A DNA stretch of 64,000 nt from Parvimonas micra (GCF_021300775.1 NZ_JAJTJP010000001.1:62001-126000), one strand, 5' to 3'; positions 36,673 through 44,087 are shown, counted from the first letter of the stretch. Numbers and translations: made by a program. The notes: generated from the letters alone by a model not told the origin.

Positions 36673-37207
36673 TACTAAGAATTTAATAGAATTTTTTATG
36701 GGTAGTTATATCAAAGATGTAAAAGTTGCTGTCGATATGACGGTAGGTAATGGATTTGATTCCAAAAATATTTTGGAAATTGTAAAGCCAGAAAAACTAT
36801 ATTGTTTTGATATACAACAAGAAGCTTTGGATAATTCAAAAAATTTACTTAAAGATTTTTCTAATTATGAATTAATATTAGATAATCATAGAAATTTTGA
36901 TAAATATGTTAAAGATTATGTTGATTTTGCAATTTATAACCTAGGATATCTACCAAATGGAGATAAATTAATAACTACAAATTCAGTAGATGTTGAAGAA
37001 AGTGTAAGAAAATTATTGGATAAATTAAATTCAAAAGGAGTAATTTTTATAACATTTTACATTGGACATCTTTGCGGACAAATTGAGAGCGCAGAAATGT
37101 CAAGCTTTTTAAAAACTCTTGATCAAAAAGATTATATAGTTTTGAAGTTTACATTTGAAAATCAAAAAAATTTACCTCCTTATGTAGTTATGATTCAAAA
37201 GCGTTAG
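36653..37207 (+). CDS. mnmM: MnmM-type (YtqB) tRNA methyltransferase
   Basis: YtqB/MnmM methylates the nm5(s2)U34 wobble base in tRNA. The 184-residue class I methyltransferase has the AdoMet loop AVDMTVGNGFDSKNIL, the acidic loop LYCFDIQQEALDNS, and the family-specific block IYNLGYLPNGDKLITTNS. The later strand has VIFITFYIGHLCGQIES. The start is GTG 36653, supported by an AAGGAA site, within the end of the upstream gene. The assignment to MnmM is by recognisable blocks; it could also be another member of the small rRNA/tRNA methylase group. Confidence 0.87.
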   Translation: MAVIINNTKNLIEFFMGSYIKDVKVAVDMTVGNGFDSKNILEIVKPEKLYCFDIQQEALDNSKNLLKDFSNYELILDNHRNFDKYVKDYVDFAIYNLGYLPNGDKLITTNSVDVEESVRKLLDKLNSKGVIFITFYIGHLCGQIESAEMSSFLKTLDQKDYIVLKFTFENQKNLPPYVVMIQKR

Positions 37208-37215
37208 AGGTATTT

Positions 37216-37578
37216 ATGATTGAGATTTTAGTTGTTGGATTAGGTGGAGCTATTGGAGCGATTTTAAGATATTCAATTAGCTTAATTCCATATAAGAATA
37301 CATTTCCGGTTTTAACACTAATAACAAATTTGCTTGGAGCAATATTGATTGGGATTGTTGTTGGTATTTCGGTTAAAAATAATTGGTCAAAAAACTTAAC
37401 TTTGTTTTTCAAAACTGGAGTATGTGGAGGCTTTACAACTTTTTCAACTTTTTCACTAGAAGCAAATAACTTATTTCAAATTAATAAGCCCGTTATGGCA
37501 ATAATTTATATAATATTGAGTGTTGTATTATGTTTGCTTGGCGTTATGTTTGGGATTTTCATTTCAAGTAGAAATTAA
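37216..37578 (+). CDS. crcB: Fluoride ion transporter CrcB/FluC
   Basis: FluC proteins are dual-topology dimeric fluoride channels. The 120-residue protein has four spans and the characteristic GGAIGAILRYSIS, TLITNLLGAILIG and GVCGGFTTFSTFS motifs, with the Phe box and central Na+ site. Only one copy is present, so it should be the homodimer type. No fluoride riboswitch is visible directly upstream because the gene is inside the long operon. The site TTAGAGGT precedes the ATG. Confidence 0.95.
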   Translation: MIEILVVGLGGAIGAILRYSISLIPYKNTFPVLTLITNLLGAILIGIVVGISVKNNWSKNLTLFFKTGVCGGFTTFSTFSLEANNLFQINKPVMAIIYIILSVVLCLLGVMFGIFISSRN

Positions 37579-37597
37579 GGAGATAATTTTATTAAAT

Positions 37598-38233
37598 ATG
37601 GAGAAAATATATTTTTTATCTGGATTAGGTAGTAAAATTGAAACTACAATAGAGTTTAATTTAGAATTAAATAAATATGGATATGAAATAAAATATATAG
37701 ATATTCCGGGACAATATTCAAATATTGATGTAAATATAAAAAATGAAAAAGAATTTTTAGATTGGATTAAATCGGTTATTCCAAAAAATTCTTTAGTAGT
37801 GGGTTATTCCTTAGGAGCAGACTTATTATTAAAGTTTTCAAGATTTTTATATGCGAAAAAAAAAATTATCTTAGATGGTGGAATTTTTGAAGATGATTAT
37901 ATGAAAACTACCTTAGAGGAAGAAAAAGAATACTCAAGAAATTATATTTTAGAAAATAGTTTGAATATGGATATAAATATAATATCTTCTTTATTTGACA
38001 TAAGGTATGATGATTACAAAGATATATTTTCACTAGGATTGAAAGATGAAATTTTATTGCTTTTATCTGATTTACCTAAAGATGCTTATGAGTATAAAAA
38101 TAAAAAGGTTGAAAAATATAAAAAGACAGGAAGTAAAAATATAAAAGTTTATTTTATAGAAAATACTACACATAATTTTTATACAGAAAAGCCAAAAGAA
38201 ATAGCAACTAAAATTTCAGAGTTTTTAAAGTGA
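37598..38233 (+). CDS. Alpha/beta-hydrolase-like protein
   Basis: The 211-residue protein begins with a strand-loop (KIYFLSGLGSK) and has the nucleophile elbow VVGYSLGADLLLKF, then ILDGG, and a late His in IENTTHNFYTEKP. These match an alpha/beta-hydrolase with Ser and His, while the acidic member is unclear. It is shorter than most esterases and lacks a lid. I chose ATG 37598; the AAGGAGA at 37577 is 15 bases away, which is longer than ideal. The substrate is unknown. It is the last gene before the tRNA-Ser promoter. Confidence 0.75.
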   Translation: MEKIYFLSGLGSKIETTIEFNLELNKYGYEIKYIDIPGQYSNIDVNIKNEKEFLDWIKSVIPKNSLVVGYSLGADLLLKFSRFLYAKKKIILDGGIFEDDYMKTTLEEEKEYSRNYILENSLNMDINIISSLFDIRYDDYKDIFSLGLKDEILLLLSDLPKDAYEYKNKKVEKYKKTGSKNIKVYFIENTTHNFYTEKPKEIATKISEFLK

Positions 38234-38245
38234 AATTAAAAATTA

Positions 38246-38274
38246 TTGACTAAATTTAAAAAATACATTATAAT
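38246..38274 (+). promoter_or_regulatory. Promoter of tRNA-Ser and SRP RNA
   Basis: TTGACT, a 17-base spacer and a perfect TATAAT. The tRNA begins 14 bases after the -10, so the start is only a few bases upstream of the mature 5' end. Confidence 0.85.
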
Positions 38275-38287
38275 ATATTGGTATCTT

Positions 38288-38378
38288 GGAGAGCTGTCCG
38301 AGTGGTCGAAGGAGCACGATTGGAAATCGTGTAAACGTCAAAAGCGTTTCGAGGGTTCAAATCCCTCGCTCTCCGCCA
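38288..38378 (+). tRNA. tRNA-Ser (anticodon GGA)
   Basis: The acceptor arms GGAGAGC and GCTCTCC pair fully and are followed by discriminator G and an encoded CCA. The anticodon loop is TTGGAAA between CACGA and TCGTG, so the anticodon is GGA, which reads UCC/UCU. The T-loop reads GGTTCAAATCC. A long variable arm (about 16 bases, ACGTC...GCGTT-like) gives the type II form expected for serine. The total is 91 bases. Confidence 0.96.
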
Positions 38379-38643
38379 TGCGCTAGGCGGGGTGATAGCA
38401 GTACCTTGTAACCTGTAATCTGCTATAGCAGGGCTGAATTCCCAAGTGAGATTTTCAAGGGGTGTAGCCGACTTTTGTAAGTGGTGTTGACAAGTGGGTC
38501 CTTACGCAATAGAGCTTTATGAATCTGGTCAGGTCTTGACGGAAGCAGCCATAAGTAAAATACTCTATGTGCCGTAAGATTGCTTACTTAGAGCTAACTG
38601 CAAAGGCACCGTGCATTTCTTGTTAAGCGACCTTGGGTGTGCT
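38379..38643 (+). ncRNA. ffs: Signal recognition particle RNA, long bacterial type
   Basis: The RNA starts directly after the tRNA CCA. The Alu part shows GCGCTAGGCGGGGTGATAGC and later GGGCTGAATTCCC, closely like Bacillus scRNA. The S-domain tip carries GGTCAGGTC and GACGGAAGCAGCC, the conserved loops that bind Ffh. The 3' end GTGTGC can pair with the 5' GCGC (one G-U). About 265 bases, so it is the long type with an Alu domain. No own promoter is seen; it is probably processed from a tRNA-Ser-ffs transcript. Exact ends are estimates. Confidence 0.93.
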
Positions 38644-38652
38644 TACATATTA

Positions 38653-38684
38653 AAAGAGTTATCTGTAAAGATAGCTCTTTTTTT
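38653..38684 (+). terminator. Terminator of the tRNA-Ser-ffs transcript
   Basis: AAAGAGTTATCT and AGATAGCTCTTT pair with one G-U, with a 4-base loop, and run into seven or more T residues. Confidence 0.93.
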
Positions 38685-38687
38685 ATT

Positions 38688-38758
38688 GTGAAACAACAAG
38701 GTTCCCGGGAACCCACCCGATGCGAAGCATCGTGGAAGGGTGGGGTTCTTATTGTCTT
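38688..38758. repeat. GC-rich palindromic element after the SRP RNA
   Basis: This block is much richer in G+C than its surroundings. It holds the perfect palindrome GGTTCCCGGGAACC (38700-38713), an inner hairpin GATGC-GAA-GCATC (38719-38731), and outer arms AACCCACCC (38710) and GGGTGGGGTT (38738) that pair with one bulge. The flanks (ACAACAAG on the left, the complement of CTTATTGT on the right) extend the inverted symmetry. It may be a REP- or MITE-like element. Confidence 0.75.
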
Positions 38759-38784
38759 GCTTTATATTTATTTTATGCTAAAAT
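38757..38784 (+). promoter_or_regulatory. Promoter of the PBECR-type nuclease gene
   Basis: TTGCTT, a 16-base spacer and TAAAAT with an extended TGC. The -35 starts at the right edge of the palindromic element. Confidence 0.6.
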
Positions 38785-38802
38785 ATACTTAAGAGGTATA
38801 TT

Positions 38803-39159
38803 ATGATAGTTAAGGATAGTATTAAAGAATTATTAGGTATTAAAACTGAATTATCTAAAATAGAGTTTTCAAAACACGGATTAAAAAGACATTTAGAAAA
38901 GAGAAAGCATTATGATGTTTTAAAATACTTAGATGATATAGATGAAATAATAGATAATCCAGATTATGTTGGAGTTAATGAAAAAGACAATAAAATAGCT
39001 TTAGAATATGTAAAATGCTTTAATAAAAATGTTCTCTTAGTTTTAAAAGTTAATAAAAGTAAGGATAAGTTTTTTATCGCAAGTATGTATAGTATAAATG
39101 ATTTTAAACTTAATAACAGAAAATTTAGTGGAAGGCTAAAAAAGGTTGACAAAGAGTAA
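38803..39159 (+). CDS. PBECR-fold nuclease-like protein
   Basis: The 118-residue protein matches the phage Barnase-EndoU-ColicinE5/D-RelE-like (PBECR) nuclease pattern. A conserved His stands in FSKHGLKRHLEKRKHYDVLK. Then come IDEIIDNPDYVGVNEKDNKI, a strand FNKNVLLVLKVN, and the C-terminal KLNNRKFSGRLKKVDK. In phages this domain is fused to other proteins; here it stands alone. An RNA target is likely but not shown. Start ATG 38803 follows AAGAGGT. The next promoter (39146) overlaps its 3' end. No adjacent antitoxin gene is evident. Confidence 0.75.
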   Translation: MIVKDSIKELLGIKTELSKIEFSKHGLKRHLEKRKHYDVLKYLDDIDEIIDNPDYVGVNEKDNKIALEYVKCFNKNVLLVLKVNKSKDKFFIASMYSINDFKLNNRKFSGRLKKVDKE

Positions 39160-39174
39160 AAAAGAGGGTATACT
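39146..39174 (+). promoter_or_regulatory. Strong promoter of the riboswitch-like leader
   Basis: A perfect TTGACA, a 17-base spacer and TATACT. It overlaps the end of the upstream nuclease gene, and transcription should begin near 39181. Confidence 0.85.
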
Positions 39175-39180
39175 ATAGTT

Positions 39181-39313
39181 AAGTAAAGAAGTAGTTGAGG
39201 GCAGAAAAGGTTCCTGCCGCACCTTCAATTAGGTATTTGAGATGTTGGGTACACCGACCAACCGACTGCTTAATTCAAATTTATGAGAGTTGGTTTAATC
39301 TAACTCTTTTTTT
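39181..39313 (+). ncRNA. Candidate riboswitch with intrinsic attenuator
   Basis: A 9-bp closing stem P1 pairs AAGTAGTTG (39189) with CGACTGCTT (39263) with two G-U pairs. Inside are hairpin P2 GGCAG-CTGCC (39200-39218), P3 ACCT-AGGT (39221-39234) and P4 GTTGG-CCAAC (39244-39262). The P2 loop AAGG can pair with CCTT (39222), a pseudoknot. GAGTTGG (39287) and CTAACTC (39300) then form a terminator with seven T residues. ACCAAC of P4 (39257) can instead pair with GTTGGT (39289) of the terminator, an obvious antiterminator. The layout is that of a metabolite-sensing switch. I could not match it to a class I know. Confidence 0.7.
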
Positions 39314-39348
39314 GTAACTAAAAAATTAATATTAAACTAGGAGGAGCT

Positions 39349-39879
39349 ATGAAAAATTTTAAGCTTTATAATGTGTTTTTTCCAATTTGGTTTTTACTAT
39401 TGATTCCAATTACTTGGCTAATCGCAATTCCAATTAATTTTGTTGTTGACTCAATTGTAATTCTATTATCTTTAAAAGTTTTAAAGATAGATGATTCATT
39501 TAAAAAGTATAAAAAAGTAATCTTTAAAGTATTCTTATTTGGATTCTTTGCAGATTTTATAGGAGCTATTTTACTGTTTTTCATAGTAGATTTAATAGGA
39601 AGACTTCCTGAATCCTCTAGTATTTTTGCTTGGTTAAATTCAAATATACTAATTCCTGTAATGGAAAATCCTTTTAGTAATCTTTATGGATTTTTATTTA
39701 TGACAGTTATTATAGCAATGGTTGGATTTTTTATATATTTCTTTAACTTAAAATTTAGTTTTTCAAAACTAGATGTAGAAGAACGAGAAAAGAAAAAAAT
39801 GGCATTATATATGGCAGTCTTTACAGCACCATATTTATTCTATATTCCAACAGCATTAATATTCAATTTGCAAAAGTAA
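39349..39879 (+). CDS. Unknown membrane protein controlled by the leader
   Basis: The 176-residue integral membrane protein has about four to five spans (residues 8-42, 58-82, 100-130 region and 150-172) and no recognised motif. A charged loop (KLDVEEREKKKMAL) lies before the last span. It has an AGGAGG site and is the only gene after the attenuator at 39287-39313, so its expression should depend on readthrough there. A terminator follows directly. If the leader senses a small molecule or ion, this protein would be expected to transport it or respond to it, but this is inference only. Confidence 0.75.
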   Translation: MKNFKLYNVFFPIWFLLLIPITWLIAIPINFVVDSIVILLSLKVLKIDDSFKKYKKVIFKVFLFGFFADFIGAILLFFIVDLIGRLPESSSIFAWLNSNILIPVMENPFSNLYGFLFMTVIIAMVGFFIYFFNLKFSFSKLDVEEREKKKMALYMAVFTAPYLFYIPTALIFNLQK

Positions 39880-39904
39880 TTAAATATAAGATATAAACAT
39901 TTTC

Positions 39905-39935
39905 AAAAAGAGTTAGAATGACTAACTCTTTTTTT
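39905..39935 (+). terminator. Intrinsic terminator
   Basis: AAAGAGTTAG and CTAACTCTTT pair perfectly around AATGA, followed by seven T residues. Confidence 0.93.
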
Positions 39936-39957
39936 ATATCTCTAAAATATGTGCATA

Positions 39958-39986
39958 TTGACAAAAACATTATATTGTTTTATAAT
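39958..39986 (+). promoter_or_regulatory. Near-consensus promoter at the left edge of the asp island
   Basis: TTGACA, a 17-base spacer and TATAAT, both hexamers perfect. Sequence around it resembles the promoter at 44418-44446 well beyond the hexamers. What it drives is unclear: the following 250 bases hold no convincing gene before aspD, only a 23-codon frame (40028-40099) without a ribosome-binding site. Confidence 0.8.
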
Positions 39987-40007
39987 TTAATTTAATTTAA
40001 TTTAATT
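39984..40007 (+). repeat. AATTT microsatellite, 4.8 copies
   Basis: AATTT is repeated four times plus AATT, beginning inside the -10 hexamer and covering the expected transcription start. Slippage would change the start region length. Confidence 0.9.
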
Positions 40008-40148
40008 GTAATAAGTTGTACACTTCAATGAAAATGCGACTGAAACAATGCAAGATAGTAAAAAACATACTTACATATTATATAGGAGCTATAAAATAGG
40101 GATATTGATTTGGTAATGAGATCATTATCACTATTAAACTAAAAATAA

Positions 40149-40177
40149 TTTACATAATGGCTTGCGAATAATATAAT
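40149..40177 (+). promoter_or_regulatory. Likely promoter of aspD-aspT
   Basis: TTTACA, a 17-base spacer and TATAAT. Transcription would start about 70 bases before the aspD ATG. A 6-bp inverted repeat (TAATGA-GA-TCATTA, 40114-40127) lies just upstream and could be an operator. Confidence 0.7.
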
Positions 40178-40253
40178 TTAAACGTAAAAGATGTTGATGT
40201 TTTTTTGTATTGTGGTTAGAAAAACTTATGCAGTCAGAAAGAAAGGAGAATCA

Positions 40254-41855
40254 ATGATGATTACAAAGAGATTTGAAAGAGAATTAGAAAAACTTGGTGC
40301 ATTTGAAATTAGCTTTGATATGTTGAAATTATCAGAAAAGAATGAGAAACATTTGAAATTTTTGAATGCAGGAAGAGGAAATCCTAATTGGATTAATACC
40401 TTGGGAAGATTAGCTTTTGCAAGACTGATGGAATTTGGCGTGTCAGAATGCAAAAGAACTGTAGATAAAGGAGATTTAGCTGGATATGTTGACTCCAATG
40501 GAATTGAGGAGAGGTACAATGCTTTTTTAAATCGTGACGATGAGGTGGATGTATTTCTTAAAAAGATCGTGGAGTATAGCGTAGACCATCTAGATTTAGA
40601 TAAGAAAAGCCTTATTTTGGAGCTTACAAATGGCATTATAGGAAACAATTATCCGGTTCCTAGCCGTTGTTTGGAGAATACGGAGCACATCATCAATGCA
40701 TTTCTTCAAAGCATTCTATATGGGAAGGCTGATTTAAGAAAAAATACTAAGGTATTTCCAGTAGAAGGCGGTACGGCTGCAATTGTTTATATATTTGATT
40801 CCTTAAAGCATAATGGACTGCTTAATGATGGAGACCACATTGCAATCAACACACCGGTATTTACTCCTTATATTCAGATTCCGAGACTATCAAATTTTGA
40901 TTTAGCAGAGATCAATCTTCAAGCAATGGAAGAAAATCAGTGGCATATTCCAGATTCTGAATTTGAAAAGCTTTTGGACCCTTCTATCAAGGCATTTTTC
41001 TTAGTGAATCCATCAAATCCGGGTTCTCGTAGTCTTACAGATGAGAGTTTGGAACAGTTAAGAAAGGTAGTTGTAAAGCGTCCGGATCTTATTATTATAA
41101 CAGATGACGTATACGGTACTTTTGTAAATGGATTCCGCACTGTTTATTCCGTTTGCCCAAGAAACACTATTTTGGTTTATTCGTATTCAAAGCTTTATGG
41201 TGTTACAGGATGGAGACTCGGAGTTATAGCAATTAATGAAGATAATGTTTTTGATGAACTAATTAAGAAGCTTCCTGAGAAGAAGAAAAAAGAACTAGAA
41301 AGCGATTATTCTATCGTTACATTAAATCCTTCGGAAATGGGCTTTGTTGATAGGATATGTGCAGACAGCAGATCTATTGGATTGTATCATACAAGCGGGC
41401 TATCTACACCACAGCAGATTATGATGGTTCTTTTATCTATGACTCATTTGGTTCTTGAAAATGAAAAGGATAAATACATTGAAGCTTGTAAAGAAATTAC
41501 AGCGATTCGTTACCACAATTTAATGTCTACATTAGGCTTACCTGAGGATAACAGTGATTCCAATGCTAAATATTATACACTGATTGACATATATCAACTT
41601 GCAGAGACAAATTATGATAAGAACTTCGCAACATGGCTTAGAAATGAATTTGAGGAAATAGATTTTCTTTTACATCTAGCAAAGGAAGATGGTGTTGTGT
41701 TGATGGAAGGAGTTGGTTTTGGAGCAACTCCTGGTACAGTTAGAATTTCAGAAGCAAACCTAGAGGACAATGATTATAAGGAAATAGCAAACCGTATTAT
41801 ATCCCTTTTGAAAGAATATTACGAAAAGTATACAAAAGAGAAAAAAAAGCTATAG
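40254..41855 (+). CDS. aspD: Aspartate 4-decarboxylase
   Basis: AspD is a PLP enzyme that converts L-aspartate to L-alanine and CO2 in the cytoplasm. The protein has about 533 residues, longer than ordinary aminotransferases, as is typical of AspD. The PLP lysine is in VYSYSKLYGVTGWRLG. Other fold type I elements are EGGTAAIVYIFDS, FFLVNPSNPGSRSLTDES, IITDDVYGTFVNGF and, near the end, FGATPGTVRISEAN. ATG 40254 or 40257 may be used (AAAGGAGAA upstream). Codon choice is less A+T-biased than in neighbours (many C/G-ended codons), so it was probably acquired. aspT follows 16 bases downstream; the two form a proton-motive aspartate cycle. Confidence 0.93.
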   Translation: MMITKRFERELEKLGAFEISFDMLKLSEKNEKHLKFLNAGRGNPNWINTLGRLAFARLMEFGVSECKRTVDKGDLAGYVDSNGIEERYNAFLNRDDEVDVFLKKIVEYSVDHLDLDKKSLILELTNGIIGNNYPVPSRCLENTEHIINAFLQSILYGKADLRKNTKVFPVEGGTAAIVYIFDSLKHNGLLNDGDHIAINTPVFTPYIQIPRLSNFDLAEINLQAMEENQWHIPDSEFEKLLDPSIKAFFLVNPSNPGSRSLTDESLEQLRKVVVKRPDLIIITDDVYGTFVNGFRTVYSVCPRNTILVYSYSKLYGVTGWRLGVIAINEDNVFDELIKKLPEKKKKELESDYSIVTLNPSEMGFVDRICADSRSIGLYHTSGLSTPQQIMMVLLSMTHLVLENEKDKYIEACKEITAIRYHNLMSTLGLPEDNSDSNAKYYTLIDIYQLAETNYDKNFATWLRNEFEEIDFLLHLAKEDGVVLMEGVGFGATPGTVRISEANLEDNDYKEIANRIISLLKEYYEKYTKEKKKL

Positions 41856-41871
41856 AATGGAGTAATTTAAA

Positions 41872-43605
41872 ATGAATATAGATTTAATCTCACATGAAGT
41901 GTTGGAAACAGCACAACGTGTTACGGTAACAGGTTTCTCTGATATAGCCCATTATTTGATTGCTAATCCAGTTATTTCTATCTTTATATGTCTTGCACTT
42001 GGATATTTTATTGGAAAGGTAAAGATAAAATCCTTTACGGTAGGTGCCACTGTAGGAACTTTGCTGGTAGGACTTCTCATTTCCCTAATATTGAAGGGGG
42101 CAGGAACTTACGAAATTGACGGAACGGTGAAGACAATCTTTTTCTCACTATTTATTTTTACTATCGGATATGAGGTTGGACCTTCATTCTTCGCAAGTTT
42201 AAAAAAATCTGGCCTTAAAATTATTATCCTATCCATATTCTTCGCCGTGGTAGCTTTTGTAGTTTCGATTGTTTTGTTTAAGACTTTTGATATTGGACCT
42301 GGAGAAGCTGGCGGAATTTTGGCAGGTAGTCTTACACAGTCAGCAATCTTAGGAACAGCGGATTCTACTATGAAGGCTATGCTTTCAGGAACAGAACTGA
42401 AAACGGCTGAAAGTCAAATGGCAGTTGCATATGCACTTACCTATGTTTTTGGAACGATTGGGGTAGTTGTGTTTTTGAGAAATGGTGCATCAAAGTTAAT
42501 TGGTGCAAATTTGACAGATACAGTTAAGAAGAAAATTGAGCAAACAAATTTCCATGAGTCTTCTTCGGAAAACACTGTGGTTGGAAATATTAAAGCACGT
42601 GCATTTTGCTTAGGAAAAGGTGCAGAACTTATTGGCAAAACAATAGGTTCCATTGAAGAACAGTACGATGATTCTCTTACAATAATTCAGATTCTTCGAG
42701 ATGGTAAACAGGTGAATCTTACACCGGATGTGCAGCTGCTTGAGAAGGATACAGTTACGATTATAGGACTTCTTGATGCAGTATTAAATTTTGAAGGTTC
42801 TGGCATGGAGGAAACTAATGCTTCAGAAGCTCTTAGGCTAGATGTGGTAAAGCAAGAAATAGTTTTAACTAACAATTTCTCTCTAGATGTTATAAAGAAT
42901 CTTTCAGAAAATGGAATCGTCATTTCAAAAAGGATGAGAGATAACAATATTCTCCCTGAAGAGGATGAGTTAAAGGCTCTTGATCACTTGATATTGGTGG
43001 GACCAAAAGCTGCTATTTCTAAGGCTGTAAAGAAACTTGGGTATGTGAAGGATACAGGAACTGAGACAGATGTATCTTTTATCAGCATCGGGCTTGTAGT
43101 TGGTTTATTAATAGGTGCAATCAGCTTCGTTGTATCCAAAATTCCGATCACACTTGGATCTGGTGGAGGAGCTTTAATTGGAGGACTTCTGTTCGGATAT
43201 TATCAAGATAGACATTCTAACTATGGATTGATGCCGAAAGCAACTCGATGGTTTTGTAAGAGTGTTGGATTAAATCTCTTTATAGCTATTGTGGGACTTA
43301 CTTCTGGAGCTTCCTTCATATCTGCATTGCAATCTATGGGCTTAAAGGTACTATTAATTGGTGTTTTGGTAACCATTTTGCCTCATATTGCTTCCGTTTA
43401 CTTTGGAAGATATGTGTTAAAGTTAGATGCTGTAGATATCATTGGTGCTCAATGTGGTGCTGGAACGTGTACAGCAGCACTTAACGGAGTTGTGGAGGAA
43501 TATGATTCAAGTATTTTTGCTATAGCATATACACCAGGATATGCAATGGGAAATATTTTACTTACAGTTTTAGGTCCTCTTGTAGTAGCAATATGCATAC
43601 ATTAG
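41872..43605 (+). CDS. aspT: Aspartate:alanine antiporter
   Basis: AspT exchanges external aspartate for internal alanine; with AspD this consumes a proton inside and generates proton-motive force. The 577-residue protein has two membrane blocks (about residues 30-200 and 395-577) separated by two TrkA-C/RCK-C type domains (about 215-385), as in the AAEx family. Motifs include IFTIGYEVGPSFFASLKKSG and LAGSLTQSAILGTADSTM in the first half. The second half has GLTSGASFISAL and GAQCGAGTCTAALN. GGAG is 10 bases upstream of ATG. It has the same richer base composition as aspD and is followed by a strong terminator. Confidence 0.95.
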   Translation: MNIDLISHEVLETAQRVTVTGFSDIAHYLIANPVISIFICLALGYFIGKVKIKSFTVGATVGTLLVGLLISLILKGAGTYEIDGTVKTIFFSLFIFTIGYEVGPSFFASLKKSGLKIIILSIFFAVVAFVVSIVLFKTFDIGPGEAGGILAGSLTQSAILGTADSTMKAMLSGTELKTAESQMAVAYALTYVFGTIGVVVFLRNGASKLIGANLTDTVKKKIEQTNFHESSSENTVVGNIKARAFCLGKGAELIGKTIGSIEEQYDDSLTIIQILRDGKQVNLTPDVQLLEKDTVTIIGLLDAVLNFEGSGMEETNASEALRLDVVKQEIVLTNNFSLDVIKNLSENGIVISKRMRDNNILPEEDELKALDHLILVGPKAAISKAVKKLGYVKDTGTETDVSFISIGLVVGLLIGAISFVVSKIPITLGSGGGALIGGLLFGYYQDRHSNYGLMPKATRWFCKSVGLNLFIAIVGLTSGASFISALQSMGLKVLLIGVLVTILPHIASVYFGRYVLKLDAVDIIGAQCGAGTCTAALNGVVEEYDSSIFAIAYTPGYAMGNILLTVLGPLVVAICIH

Positions 43606-43670
43606 TTATTTGAGTAGATAAGATAGATAGATTCATACATTTATTTTAAGGAAAAGTGGTTATATAAAAT

Positions 43671-43714
43671 TTAGCGTTGGTGAGAGAAAAATTCTCTCCC
43701 AACGCTAATTTTTT
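43671..43714 (+). terminator. Strong terminator after aspT
   Basis: TTAGCGTTGG-T-GAGAGAA and TTCTCTC-C-CAACGCTAA form a long stem with one mismatch, followed by six T residues. Confidence 0.95.
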
Positions 43715-43754
43715 GCTAAAAAATAGGATTATTTAGTAGAAAGGATGAAATGAT

Positions 43755-44027
43755 ATGATTGTTATTTTTATAGCCTTAATTATACTATATTTGGGAGTTA
43801 TCCTGTTTGTAGGAACAACATTTGTAAAAATAAGCTTATTTGCAATGGATAAGCTTGCGGTATTTATAGCAAGCTGGTACTATACCCATCATTATTTTTC
43901 CATCAAGTTTTCATCCGGATATGCAGTATATTTTTTGGATATATTAGCGGCAATAGTGGCTGTAGTGCTATATTCTGTCTTATTTAAGCTCATTAATGAT
44001 AAATTGTTTGAGAGTAATGTAATATAG
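43755..44027 (+). CDS. Small membrane protein of the asp island
   Basis: The 90-residue protein has two strong hydrophobic segments (about 1-28 and 55-78) joined by a loop rich in aromatic residues and His (ASWYYTHHYFSIKF). I recognise no family. It has an AAAGGATG site and follows the aspT terminator, so it needs readthrough or its own promoter. Codon use is closer to aspD-aspT than to the host genes, so it is probably part of the same transferred segment. Confidence 0.65.
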   Translation: MIVIFIALIILYLGVILFVGTTFVKISLFAMDKLAVFIASWYYTHHYFSIKFSSGYAVYFLDILAAIVAVVLYSVLFKLINDKLFESNVI

Positions 44028-44053
44028 GTACTAAATAATTTTTAAAAGTTAAG

Positions 44054-44081
44054 TTGACTTTTTCGTAAATTGTGGTATTAT
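44054..44081 (+). promoter_or_regulatory. Promoter of the antitoxin RNA
   Basis: TTGACT, a 16-base spacer and TATTAT with an extended TGG. The expected start is near 44088. Confidence 0.75.
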
Positions 44082-44087
44082 ATAGAT

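Noticed and set aside
37216-37578. Fluoride riboswitch before crcB
   Set aside because: There are only 8 bases between the genes, and no conserved GGnGATG/CTGATG elements are seen.
40028-40099. 23-codon frame after the strong promoter at 39958
   Set aside because: There is no Shine-Dalgarno sequence before the ATG and no conserved-looking features; it is likely chance.
43671-43714. Inverted repeat of a mobile element after aspT
   Set aside because: It ends in a T-run directly after the operon and is fully explained as a terminator.
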